From positions 1-64,000 of the forward strand of contig JACNJW010000030.1 in the NCBI GenBank assembly GCA_014382365.1: a DNA stretch of 64,000 nucleotides. The letters run 5' to 3'. Every line of letters begins with the position of its first letter. Within the stretch, counting starts at the first letter, position 1. Source of the DNA: SAR324 cluster bacterium (GTDB lineage: Bacteria; SAR324; NAC60-12). Of the stretch, positions 1 to 8,007 are shown one piece after another. Position numbers and translations under genes: made by a program. The notes under the pieces are model-generated. The model saw nothing but the letters and a program-made list of their open reading frames with translations, was not told where the DNA came from and searched no databases.

Positions 1-184
1 AAAAGCCCTCGAAGCGACTGTTTCTGAGTCAGGCCGCCAGTTGCACACACCGAAGGTATCTGCGATTGAGTTTCCCCCCTCCTGACGGTTCAAAAACGCT
101 GATTTCCGCTAAGGAAACAACTTTTCACCGCCAAGGGGTTTCGTTCAAACATCTCGTAATAAAGACGGAGTTTGGAGGAATAGT
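1..184 (-). other. Unidentified leader or RNA region behind a strong leftward promoter
   Basis: This stretch lies directly downstream of the leftward promoter at 191-218 and runs off the window edge. I see no convincing coding start on the minus strand: the first ATG opens only a 20-codon frame. The minus-strand sequence holds short self-complementary pieces, for example TTTCC-TTAGC-GGAAA, and a TTCCTCC near the likely 5' end that could pair with a later GGAGGGGGGAA. It could be the 5' leader of a gene beyond the window or the start of a non-coding RNA. I could not match it to 6S, tmRNA, RNase P, SRP RNA or a riboswitch class. Confidence 0.35.
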
Positions 185-190
185 GTATGG

Positions 191-218
191 ATTATCCCTT
201 TTTTATATTAATTGTCAA
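191..218 (-). promoter_or_regulatory. Strong sigma70-type promoter reading left, with A-tract upstream region
   Basis: On the minus strand a perfect TTGACA (-35, 213-218) is followed after 16 bases by GATAAT (-10, 191-196). Upstream of the -35 lie repeated A and T tracts (about 219-260), which look like an UP element. The combination is typical of highly expressed RNA or leader promoters. It would start a transcript near 184 that leaves the window. Confidence 0.55.
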
Positions 219-432
219 GAAAAAAATGACTTTTTTTGACTTTTTTGGCAATTTTTTGAATAAAGTTGAATAAAGACGGTTATTTACCACTTTTTCAGTT
301 ATGCTGTTTGCATCCGTTCTGCCGGGAAAGCAGGACATTACAGATACGGCCAATTTGAATGTTCAGTACTTACAATAGTCCTGAGCACAAAAATTAACGC
401 AAATAATATCCCTCTTCATAAAAAAGGACAAG

Positions 433-1380
433 TTGATTAAATTATTACTGGATGTGGATACAGGTATCGATGATGCCCTCGCACTTTTTTATCTGGCTCA
501 GGCTCAAAAACAGGGCCAGCTAGAAATTCTGGGCAGCACCACTGTCGGCGGAAATGTTGAAGTTGCACAGACGACATTGAATACTCTCAAGATCTGGGAG
601 ATGCTGGAACTGGATATTCCGGTTGCTGCCGGAGCAAACAATCCGCTGTTGGTTCCACTGAGTCCCGCTCCATTTGTACATGGAGATGACGGACTGGGAA
701 ATTCTTTCCTCTCTCCGCCAAAAAAAATGCGCGCTGAAGAATCGGCTGCAGAGATGATTTTGCGGCTCAGTCGGCAATATTCAGGAGAATTGACTGTGTT
801 AACCACTGCCCCCCTGACCAATATTGCTGTTGCTCTTTTACAGGATCCTAGTCTCGCCCAACGAATCAAGAAACTGGTGCTGATGGGCGGCGCAGTATTT
901 ACAGGAAATGTTTCTGCAGTTGCTGAAGCCAACATTGCCAATGATCCTGAAGCAGCACGGATTGTTTTCCGTTCCGGAATAGAGATGACCATGATCGGAC
1001 TTGATGTGACCCATGAAGTCTATTGGGAAGAGCGGGATCTGGAACCTTTAATAAAAATTGATAATCAACGCTCGGCTTTTCTGCTGCAGATTATCCGTTT
1101 CATTTCAGCAGCCTACGAAAGCCTCTCCGGCTGGAGGCGCATCGTTTTGCATGATCCACTGGCGGCAGGTGTCTGTCTTTTTCCGGATTTGGTAAAAACC
1201 GAAAAACGTTATGTTGATGTGGAGTTGAATGGAGATTTAACCCGCGGCATGACCGTAGTCGACCGGCGCGGTAGAACTCCTCTGGGAGAAGAAAATATGG
1301 AGGTGGCGCTTGAAGTCGACGCAGAACGCTTCAAAACCCAACTCATGCAAAGTCTGCTGGTTTGGATTCAGGAAGGTTGA
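433..1380 (+). CDS. Inosine/uridine-preferring nucleoside hydrolase family protein
   Basis: This is a 315-residue protein of the nucleoside hydrolase family, which splits ribonucleosides into base and ribose for purine or pyrimidine salvage. The calcium-binding aspartate cluster is at the N-terminus (DVDTGIDDA, residues 7-15). The C-terminal histidine-aspartate pair is at H240-D241 (LHDPLAAGV), as expected for the active site. Length is normal for the family. The start is TTG at 433, preceded by AAGGA; no ATG fits the conserved N-terminus. It is a single gene facing dapA across a repeat-filled gap. Substrate preference cannot be read from the sequence. Confidence 0.9.
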   Translation: MIKLLLDVDTGIDDALALFYLAQAQKQGQLEILGSTTVGGNVEVAQTTLNTLKIWEMLELDIPVAAGANNPLLVPLSPAPFVHGDDGLGNSFLSPPKKMRAEESAAEMILRLSRQYSGELTVLTTAPLTNIAVALLQDPSLAQRIKKLVLMGGAVFTGNVSAVAEANIANDPEAARIVFRSGIEMTMIGLDVTHEVYWEERDLEPLIKIDNQRSAFLLQIIRFISAAYESLSGWRRIVLHDPLAAGVCLFPDLVKTEKRYVDVELNGDLTRGMTVVDRRGRTPLGEENMEVALEVDAERFKTQLMQSLLVWIQEG

Positions 1381-1425
1381 AGTTTTGGTCGTTGTGTTAT
1401 CGTCCGCCGTGTATATTCGTAAATA

Positions 1426-1636
1426 TGTCATTCCCGCGAAAGCGGGAATCTAGGAGAAGCTACTAAAGATCACTTATAATTTCCAATACAGAAAAGACGT
1501 ATAAATATTTGTACAGGAAGTATTAATACGGTCTATTTCGGAAACATCAGAATACAGTTGCCTGTCTATTTCAAGACAAGAATTTTAGCAGCATTCCTGG
1601 ATTCCGGGTCTGCGATATACTTTGCCCGGAATGACA
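1426..1636. repeat. Intergenic element with TGTCATTCC / GGAATGACA terminal inverted repeats
   Basis: The segment begins with TGTCATTCC (1426-1434) and ends with its reverse complement GGAATGACA (1628-1636). Each end carries its own hairpin: ATTCCCGC-GAAA-GCGGGAAT at 1430-1449, and ATTCCGGG pairing with CCCGGAAT at 1601-1632. It has no coding capacity and sits between two convergent genes. The form resembles REP-like or MITE-like elements seen in many bacterial genomes. Confidence 0.6.
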
Positions 1637-1767
1637 ATGAAGAGGATTATTGTGGCTACACCAAGCCCGGAATGACAATGAAGAGGATTATTGTGGCTAC
1701 ACCAAGCCCGGAATGACAATGAAGAGGATTATTGTGGCTACACCAAGCCCGGAATGACAATGAAGAG
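1625..1767. repeat. Tandem repeat, 41-bp unit, about 3.5 copies
   Basis: Units begin CCCGGAATGACAATGAAG at 1625, 1666, 1707 and 1748, an exact 41-bp period. The last copy is cut after about 20 bases. The visible copies are essentially identical, so the expansion is recent. The array grows out of the right end of the inverted-repeat element at 1426-1636. There are no spacers between units, so it is not a CRISPR array. Confidence 0.93.
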
Positions 1768-1796
1768 TGGAAGTGTTGTGAGTAGGGCTTTGATCC

Positions 1797-2708
1797 TCAG
1801 GCAGTAAGAATGAATTGCTCGTCTTCCATGAGTTCTAATCCGGAACCGACCCAGTCTTCCGGAGAAAATTCCTGCAGAAGTTCAATAACCTCTTTGCGTG
1901 CTTCCAGGTCAACCGGAGAGTAAGGCAGCCGAAAAACCGGTTTCGTTGCTCCGGTCATGCTCAGCACAGTATTCAGGGCATTGGGGCTGGGTACATGAAA
2001 AAGCCAGGACATCAACGGCTGTAAACGTTCATTAAGCATGGGATCATCTTTATCCATCAGTTGCCGCATCAATCCCGGCATTAAATTACTGATCACTGAA
2101 ATCACACCGTGAGAGCCGTGACGGTGTCGTCCTTCAAAGCACTGGTCATCATTGCCGGACCAACATGCTATTCCTTGTTTTTCATAATGTGCCATCCGCT
2201 CGTTTCCGGCACATTCTTTGACACCAATCAGGTTTTGATGTTGAGCCAGCTCTTCAATTATTTCCGGCTGCAGATCCTGTCCGGTTCTTCCGGGAACATT
2301 ATAAATGATTGAGGGGCCTAAATCTAAAACCCGCGTAAAATGCTCCTTGAGACCTGCATCCGAAGTTTTTCCATAATATGGATTGATCTGCAGTGCTGCA
2401 TCCATTCCAAAAGCAAAGCCGTACTTGGTACCCTTGATGGCTTCGCGTGTGTTGTTGCTGCCGGTGTTACCGACAATTGCCAGACGGTCGCCAAATTTAT
2501 TTACACTGTGGGCAATCAGCATCAGATGCTCTTCCCAGTCCATTAAATGACCTTCACCGGTGGTTCCGCAGACTATCAAGCCCTGCACACCATTTTTGAT
2601 TTGAGTTTCAACCAGAAAATCATAGCTCTCAAGGTCAACATCTCCATCCAGTTTATAAGGAGTTTTGATTGCGGTCATCAGACTCGCAGATTTTATTTTT
2701 TCCATCAT
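1797..2708 (-). CDS. dapA: Dihydrodipicolinate synthase, plant-type DapA
   Basis: This 303-residue TIM-barrel protein condenses pyruvate with aspartate semialdehyde in lysine and diaminopimelate synthesis. Family motifs are present: GTTGEG (48-53), NPYYGKTS (109-116), YNVPGRTG with Tyr136, and the Schiff-base lysine Lys164 in GVKECAGN. The C-terminal half (WSGNDDQC, GVISV, NLMPGLM, WLFH, PVFRLPY, then a C-terminal FIL) follows the pattern I remember for plant chloroplast DHDPS rather than E. coli DapA. Length also fits the mature plant enzyme. It is transcribed alone, toward the repeat island. A related DapA-family aldolase is possible but less likely. Confidence 0.85.
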   Translation of the reverse strand: MMEKIKSASLMTAIKTPYKLDGDVDLESYDFLVETQIKNGVQGLIVCGTTGEGHLMDWEEHLMLIAHSVNKFGDRLAIVGNTGSNNTREAIKGTKYGFAFGMDAALQINPYYGKTSDAGLKEHFTRVLDLGPSIIYNVPGRTGQDLQPEIIEELAQHQNLIGVKECAGNERMAHYEKQGIACWSGNDDQCFEGRHRHGSHGVISVISNLMPGLMRQLMDKDDPMLNERLQPLMSWLFHVPSPNALNTVLSMTGATKPVFRLPYSPVDLEARKEVIELLQEFSPEDWVGSGLELMEDEQFILTA

Positions 2709-2878
2709 TTTAATAAATTTTTGTTCCAGTCAAAAAGAGTGGAAGTAATTAGGTTTTTCTATTCTAGACAGAATAAACTCAGGCAGCTGCAAAGTTTATT
2801 ATAGTTTTTATCTGATCATCAAAGTTCATACAGTCTACTTCAAAGTGCCAAAACCTACAAGACAGGCCGCAAAAAAAA

Positions 2879-3337
2879 TCAAGGCACTTTTTTCAGGTTG
2901 GACTCGTAATAGCGCGTGTAAAGATTTCCACGTTCAGTGAAACGGACTCCATAAACATTACTGCGCAAACCGGGCCGAAAAAAACTGTTTTCAATCACAC
3001 CAAACCACTGGTCGGTCAGATGTTTTTTCAAAACTATCTGAACACGGTCGCCTTCCTGAAAGCGCGGATTGATGGCTTTCGGCATGGGACAGACCTTTTT
3101 ATAGAGCGATGTGTCACCATAACAAATCCAGGAAGCACGGATGATAATGCCGATCCTCTGCGGACCACCATTGACTTGAATATAGTCTGTAGGTGAGAAT
3201 GAAGTGATTATTTTGCGTGAACTGTTGACGATCCGGTCAAAGACTTCCAGCTCATAGGCACGGTACTCGGCAAACGCTGCACTTGAACTGAGCAGCAAAA
3301 GTAATAAAGTCAAGTTGCAGCGCAAGATCCGGCTCAT
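2879..3337 (-). CDS. Secreted protein of unknown function
   Basis: This 152-residue protein has a clear N-terminal signal peptide (MSRILRC, then a leucine-rich core ending at AFA-EY). The mature part is about 128 residues, basic, with two cysteines (ICYG and KKVCP) that could form a disulfide, and no domain I recognise. Its ATG overlaps the stop of the upstream pentapeptide-repeat gene by four bases, so the two are probably translationally coupled. Together with the FapA-family gene they form a three-gene leftward unit. Function unknown. Confidence 0.75.
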   Translation of the reverse strand: MSRILRCNLTLLLLLLSSSAAFAEYRAYELEVFDRIVNSSRKIITSFSPTDYIQVNGGPQRIGIIIRASWICYGDTSLYKKVCPMPKAINPRFQEGDRVQIVLKKHLTDQWFGVIENSFFRPGLRSNVYGVRFTERGNLYTRYYESNLKKVP

Positions 3338-4173
3338 CGACTTACTCCCTCCAGACTGGCACCATCAAAGATTGTGTCCTGATCCTGCACTCCCCGCATT
3401 GAGGCTCCGTTAAAAATGCTTTTTGAAAAGTCTGCTTTTGTCATGTTTACATCATTGAGGCTGGCATCACTCAGTTCTGCACCGCCGGCTTTGGCACTCA
3501 TTAACAGGGCTTCGTTTAAAACGGCAGACTTTAAGTGTGCATTGTGCAATGTTGCAGAAAAGAGTTTGGCTCTGCTCAGATCACATTCCTGCAGAGAAGC
3601 TTCTGAAAAATTGCAAAAATTTAAAACTGCTGCCTGAAACTGGGAAGAATCCAGGTGTGCACCGGTGAATTCAGAACCAGTGAAGTCTGCATCTGCTGCT
3701 TTGAGCTCAGAAGCCCTGGCGGCACTGAAATCACAAACATGCATTTTTGCCCCGGTTAAGTTGGATGCAGTCAGGGTTGCAAAAGAAAAATTACAAAGAT
3801 TTCCTTCTGCCGACAACATAAATGAATCTTTGATAAACGAACCACTGAAATCTGCACTATGCAGAATTGACCGGCTGAGGTTGACCTCAATCAAGATGCT
3901 GTCACGAAAATCTGCCTTGCTGAGATCACATTTTGTGAAAGATGTCTCCTGGATGTTGCTGCCGCTCATTTCACACTCACTGAGCAGGCATTCATCAAAG
4001 CGGGTAAAAGCAAAATCAGAGCCGTTGAAGGTGCTTCCGGTAAATTTGCATTTAGTAAAAATTGCACCTTCAAATTTAATATGATCGAGATCGAGTCCTG
4101 TCATGTCAACCTCCTTTAAAGGAACTCCACGCTTGACCTGGCGCTCAACATCTTTTCTGGTTATATCAGCCAT
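3334..4173 (-). CDS. Pentapeptide-repeat protein
   Basis: This 279-residue protein consists almost entirely of A(D/N)LXX-type pentapeptide repeats, from about residue 22 to 275 (for example LSKADFRDS, LSRAKLFSA, MTKADFSKS). Such repeats fold into a right-handed quadrilateral beta-helix. There is no signal peptide, so it is probably cytoplasmic. Cysteines recur at repeat positions. It lies 16 bases after the FapA-family gene and overlaps the next gene by four bases. Proteins of this type can mimic DNA or act as scaffolds; nothing here fixes the role. Confidence 0.85.
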   Translation of the reverse strand: MADITRKDVERQVKRGVPLKEVDMTGLDLDHIKFEGAIFTKCKFTGSTFNGSDFAFTRFDECLLSECEMSGSNIQETSFTKCDLSKADFRDSILIEVNLSRSILHSADFSGSFIKDSFMLSAEGNLCNFSFATLTASNLTGAKMHVCDFSAARASELKAADADFTGSEFTGAHLDSSQFQAAVLNFCNFSEASLQECDLSRAKLFSATLHNAHLKSAVLNEALLMSAKAGGAELSDASLNDVNMTKADFSKSIFNGASMRGVQDQDTIFDGASLEGVSR

Positions 4174-4189
4174 AATTTTAGTTTTCAGT

Positions 4190-5848
4190 TCAGCCGGGAA
4201 GCTTAATAAAATATTGCTGGTAACTTTTCAACAGTTCTTTACAGGAACTGAACTTAATTCCGTTTTCACCAAAGCTGTAGGCTTTGTCGGTGCTGGTAGT
4301 TGGTACGTTGAAGCGTGAACGGCGGACATTGATCAGCGTGCCGGCAGATATTTTTCCACTGATGAAAATAGCCCCGCCGTTTGTGAGTTTATTTAAATCA
4401 TAAATTTCATCAAAGGCTTCCCGTTTACGGAGATCAGTGAAGGCACTCAGAACATTTTTGTTGGCTTTCGTTTCCAGTTCATTCAAAGTTTCAATTTTTT
4501 TCTCATCCCAGCCGCTTTGTTCCAGTTCTTCAAGAATTGTATTAATTTCATCAAGGTCATCCTGCAAAGCATAAAGGGCCTCAGTGGCTTGTTTTTCGAG
4601 TTCATTAAATTGTTTGCGGTTATTGAGTGAAATGCCAACCTCCAAACTAGTTTTTGGGCCGCTGGGGGAATCATCTTCTTCATCCGCAGTTTCTGCGGCA
4701 GCAGGTAAACCAACATTTGGAATGCGGATTAGATTTCCGGCCTGAAGTTCTCCGCCGGAGACATAACCTTTTGCAGAGCTGAGCTGGAAAGTTGATCCGC
4801 AAAAAATCTTTGAGTCAATTACATACTCATCCACAAATGCATGTTCTGCAATGCTGACCTGAGCACTTGTGATTGTATTTGCATGCAGTGAACTGCCGCA
4901 CTGCACGATAGTTCCTTTGAGACCCTGTGCTACTCTAATTTCACCGAGGGAACGCAGCCGTGCTTTGCCGACAGAACCACCAATGTCAATCCGCACTGCT
5001 TCAACGCTGCAGCGGTCAGAAACGTTTCCGCGGATTATCACAATTCCATCAAAGCGCACATGTCCAGTGGTTGCATCTACTTTTTCGAGGACCTTAAGCT
5101 GTTCCACAGAAATGCTGTCAAAATTAAGACAAACTACTCCGGCTTTAGTGGCAATAATATGGGTGCCTTCAGGATTATATCTGGTGTTGCGTCCCGGACG
5201 AATACGGTACTGTTTTCCGGATGAAGCAGTAAGCAGTTTTCCGGTAATTGTATGACCGTCTTCTCCCATAGTGGCCGTTTCTACACGGACCAGTTCCTGT
5301 CCTTCTTCTACTTTCTGTAAAACCGGCACCTCACGCAGGTTTACCTGGGTACCCTTTTTAGGTCGTGCTTTTTCTGCCAGAAACAGCAGTTCCGGAAAAC
5401 CGTTTTTTCCCTGCACAGCAGATTTCCCCTGAGCAACTAAAGCAGGTTCGTAATAAAATTTTTCTGCCAGAATTTTTTCAATTTTTTTGCTGCTGATTCC
5501 CTGAGTGATATTTTCTTTTTTAAGTGCTGCAACGACCTGTTCCAGAGTCAGAGGATTCGCTGCATTTTTGGGAGGAATAATGTTGATGAAAGCCTGGGCT
5601 TCGTCCTCACTCAATTCTATTTGTAGAGTAAATTCAGAGGTCTCAAAATCAGTCAGAAAATCGAATTCTCCACTGGTACGTTCATAAATTTCCAATAGTT
5701 GTTCAGGAACATAGTCTACATCCATCAGGTGCAGTTCTGCCTGAATATCCTCCATTTTGGCAGTTTCAGCACCAACCAACTGCTCTGGAATACGCAGCAG
5801 GACTTTTCCTTCATTTATCGAGATTTTATATAAATCTGCCTTAGGCAT
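4190..5848 (-). CDS. FapA family protein (DUF342)
   Basis: This 552-residue protein matches the FapA (formerly DUF342) family. An N-terminal alpha/beta region covers about residues 1-180. A long beta-strand-rich core follows (about 190-400), with the family-typical IIRGNVSD and a run of small-residue turns. A charged coiled coil is at about 415-495 (ALYALQDDLDEINTILEELE), and a beta-strand-rich tail ends the protein. Some relatives are annotated as flagellar assembly protein A, but the biochemical role is not established. It leads a leftward group with the pentapeptide-repeat and secreted proteins. No flagellar genes adjoin it; motAB lies 3 kb away. Confidence 0.8.
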   Translation of the reverse strand: MPKADLYKISINEGKVLLRIPEQLVGAETAKMEDIQAELHLMDVDYVPEQLLEIYERTSGEFDFLTDFETSEFTLQIELSEDEAQAFINIIPPKNAANPLTLEQVVAALKKENITQGISSKKIEKILAEKFYYEPALVAQGKSAVQGKNGFPELLFLAEKARPKKGTQVNLREVPVLQKVEEGQELVRVETATMGEDGHTITGKLLTASSGKQYRIRPGRNTRYNPEGTHIIATKAGVVCLNFDSISVEQLKVLEKVDATTGHVRFDGIVIIRGNVSDRCSVEAVRIDIGGSVGKARLRSLGEIRVAQGLKGTIVQCGSSLHANTITSAQVSIAEHAFVDEYVIDSKIFCGSTFQLSSAKGYVSGGELQAGNLIRIPNVGLPAAAETADEEDDSPSGPKTSLEVGISLNNRKQFNELEKQATEALYALQDDLDEINTILEELEQSGWDEKKIETLNELETKANKNVLSAFTDLRKREAFDEIYDLNKLTNGGAIFISGKISAGTLINVRRSRFNVPTTSTDKAYSFGENGIKFSSCKELLKSYQQYFIKLPG

Positions 5849-6012
5849 TTTCTGTCCGTAGAATTTTGGATCGTGGAGGAGGTTTTTGCTGAATTAAGTT
5901 TAATTATCCTGAGTCATTAGTTCTAGTGTGGTACTGCAATGATCGACTGCAACTTTTCATCCAGACCGCAGTGAGAGAACTACGCTGATGCAGAGATTGT
6001 ACAAATTTCTCT

Positions 6013-6044
6013 CCTGAGTTTGGGAAGGCACGGCAAAACTCGGG
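6013..6044. other. Hairpin in the gap after the rnc-rluB unit
   Basis: CCTGAGTTT (6013-6021) can pair with AAACTCGGG (6036-6044) across a 14-base loop, with one G-U pair. It lies just past the rluB-like stop on the minus strand. Neither strand has a following T-run, so I do not call it an intrinsic terminator. It may act as a 3'-end stabiliser or have no function. Confidence 0.3.
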
Positions 6045-6055
6045 AATCTAAGGAT

Positions 6056-6796
6056 TTATTTCATGATCTGCTTTAATTCTTCCGGACTCAAAGCTCTACT
6101 TTCTCCAGACTGTAAATCACCAAGATTAATTGGTCCAACCTGAAAACGCTTAATTTTTTGGACCGGATAACCAAGAGTCAGAAACATTTTTTTTATTTGC
6201 CGGTTTGTGCCTTCTTTAAGAAAAACTTCAAGCCATGTTTTGTCATTGACAGTGTGCAAAACTTTAACCTGAACCGGCAGGTGCTGGCGTTTTTCAATCA
6301 TTGGGCCTTTGCGCAGAGTTGACAAATCCGCATTTTTAACCAAGCCCCGGACCTTGACAAAATACCCCTTGGAAACTTTATGCCGCGGATGCATCAGTTC
6401 CTGTGCCAGATCACCGTCATTGGTCAGCAAAATCAGACCCTCTGCGTCATAATCCAGTCTGCCAACCGGAAAGAGTCTTGCGGATGATCTTGGAAAAAAG
6501 TCGCCGATGGTAGTACGTCCTTCCGGATCGTTGAGTGTCGTGATGCAATTTTTAGGCTTGTAGAGTGCATAAACCAGCGTTTTTTGACGTTGCGGAATTT
6601 TGACCCGCTTGCCTTCTACACTTAAATGGTCTTTGCCAACAACCATTTTTAATCCCATTTCCCTGACTACCTCTCCATTCAGCACCACCTCTCCTGCCAG
6701 GATTAATTTTTCTGCAGCACGCCTTGAGGCAATTCCGGCCTGAGCAATCACCTTTTGGATGCGGACAGCGTCTTTTGTTGTATGTAAATTTTCCAT
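6056..6796 (-). CDS. rluB: 23S rRNA pseudouridine synthase, RluB/RsuA family
   Basis: This 246-residue pseudouridine synthase has an N-terminal S4 RNA-binding domain (about residues 12-60, IQKVIAQAGIASRRAAEKLI) and a RsuA-type catalytic domain. The catalytic aspartate is Asp115 in GRLDYDAEGLILLT. The family C-terminal signature GTNRQIKKMF is present. It probably modifies 23S rRNA at the RluB position, though RluE/RluF-like specificity cannot be excluded. The ATG overlaps the stop of rnc (TGATG), indicating translational coupling of two rRNA-processing genes. Confidence 0.85.
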   Translation of the reverse strand: MENLHTTKDAVRIQKVIAQAGIASRRAAEKLILAGEVVLNGEVVREMGLKMVVGKDHLSVEGKRVKIPQRQKTLVYALYKPKNCITTLNDPEGRTTIGDFFPRSSARLFPVGRLDYDAEGLILLTNDGDLAQELMHPRHKVSKGYFVKVRGLVKNADLSTLRKGPMIEKRQHLPVQVKVLHTVNDKTWLEVFLKEGTNRQIKKMFLTLGYPVQKIKRFQVGPINLGDLQSGESRALSPEELKQIMK

Positions 6797-7533
6797 CAGT
6801 TGATATTTTCTACCGGGAGAAAGTCCGGCTCTTTTTCGATTTGTCTTAAAGCATTTTCAGCAGCAAGCTGACTGGCCAATTTTTTGCTGGCACCGGTGCC
6901 TCTGCCGCATTCTTTTTCCCTGACAAAAACTGCCATGGTGAATTCTTTTTCATGATCCGGACCTGATTCTTCCACAAGTTTATATGTAGAAGGAATGCCG
7001 ATCAGTTTCTGTACATGCTCCTGCAGTTCAGATTTATAATCCCGTGTAATATGGTCTTCTCCATCTTGAGGCAGATGTGGTAAAAATATTTTTTGAATAA
7101 CACGGGTGATTTGTTTGAGTCCGTCTTTTTCACGGCTGTCGAGATAAATTGCAGCCATTACTGCCTCAAATGTATCTGCCAGTAGTGAGGTTTTATTACG
7201 ACCTCCAGTCATTTCTTCACCTCTGCCCAATAACAGACAAAGACCTAAATCAAGCCCTCGTGCCTGTTTACTGAGTCCGGATTCACTAACAAGACTTGCA
7301 CGGAATTTTGAGAGACCACCTTCGTCCAGTTCAGGAAACTCCTCCATCAGCATTTCGCTGATAACCAGATCCAGGACTGCATCACCAAGAAACTCAATCC
7401 GTTCGTTATTTTCAAAAAATTCATCTGTCTCTGCAGGCAGGTAAGATTTGTGTGTTAAGGCCTGCTGCAGTATTTCAGGATTATTAAACTGATAATCAAG
7501 ACGTTGACAGAGGTTGCGCCATTCTTCTTTCAT
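6796..7533 (-). CDS. rnc: Ribonuclease III
   Basis: This 245-residue enzyme cleaves double-stranded RNA in rRNA maturation. The RNase III signature NERIEFLGDAVLDL (44-57, acidic residues Glu47 and Asp51) and the second acidic site in LADTFEAVMAAIYLD are present. A double-stranded-RNA-binding domain fills about residues 158-228. I chose the ATG at 7533: the frame stays open to a TTG at 7593, but those 20 extra residues do not look like RNase III and would overlap the upstream lipoprotein gene. It is coupled to the rluB-like gene downstream. Confidence 0.93.
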   Translation of the reverse strand: MKEEWRNLCQRLDYQFNNPEILQQALTHKSYLPAETDEFFENNERIEFLGDAVLDLVISEMLMEEFPELDEGGLSKFRASLVSESGLSKQARGLDLGLCLLLGRGEEMTGGRNKTSLLADTFEAVMAAIYLDSREKDGLKQITRVIQKIFLPHLPQDGEDHITRDYKSELQEHVQKLIGIPSTYKLVEESGPDHEKEFTMAVFVREKECGRGTGASKKLASQLAAENALRQIEKEPDFLPVENIN

Positions 7534-7537
7534 TTTT

Positions 7538-7873
7538 CTACCGTATTCTTCGTTTGCACCAGACCCAAATGGTATGTGGACTGTAGAGTCCAAGGCTCAA
7601 ATAATGCACCAGACCATCAGTTAGTGTCTGCTCAATTTCAATAAGTGAAGCACCACTGGGACAGGCGGACCTGATTTGAGCAGGGCCGTCAATCTGACTT
7701 TCGTTGAAAATCATGCTGATGCTGGAAATTTCATCATCATGATTTTCACGCAGCAGATCAGTATCATGATAAACCCTCGTGGTATAACAACTTGAAAGCA
7801 ATAATGCAGCAGCTGCTGCAAGCAACAGAGGAATTATTTCCGGCTTAGTGAAGTTGAAATTAAAATTGCTCAT
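7538..7873 (-). CDS. Bor-like lipoprotein
   Basis: This 111-residue protein has an N-terminal hydrophobic stretch ending in a lipobox (LLSSC, Cys around residue 29), so it should be a lipoprotein. The C-terminal part (ACPSG, then QTLTDGLVHYLSLGLYSP and a late WCK) follows the layout of lambda Bor and Iss proteins as I remember them (ICGG, QTFVNGLLGFITLGIYTP, YCSK). In Bor relatives this is an outer-membrane surface lipoprotein linked to serum resistance; a housekeeping role is more likely here. It ends four bases before rnc starts and is probably cotranscribed with it. Confidence 0.7.
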   Translation of the reverse strand: MSNFNFNFTKPEIIPLLLAAAAALLLSSCYTTRVYHDTDLLRENHDDEISSISMIFNESQIDGPAQIRSACPSGASLIEIEQTLTDGLVHYLSLGLYSPHTIWVWCKRRIR

Positions 7874-8007
7874 TTGCCGATAATTTGATGAGGTGCAGGG
7901 CAGTCTGCGGATTCCGGCTGAGAGCTTTAAGGCCAGTTCCTGCTCGGTTTTATCGCCAGCTCTTTCCGAAAACTTAAATCAATTAATCCTATTAAACTAG
8001 CTCAATT

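Noticed and set aside
1624-1767. CRISPR-like array
   Set aside because: The 41-bp units abut with no spacers, so it is a simple tandem repeat.
6013-6044. Intrinsic terminator after the rluB-like gene
   Set aside because: The stem is reasonable but no T-run follows on either strand.
7534-7593. Longer RNase III starting at TTG 7593
   Set aside because: The extra residues do not resemble the family and would overlap the Bor-like lipoprotein gene.
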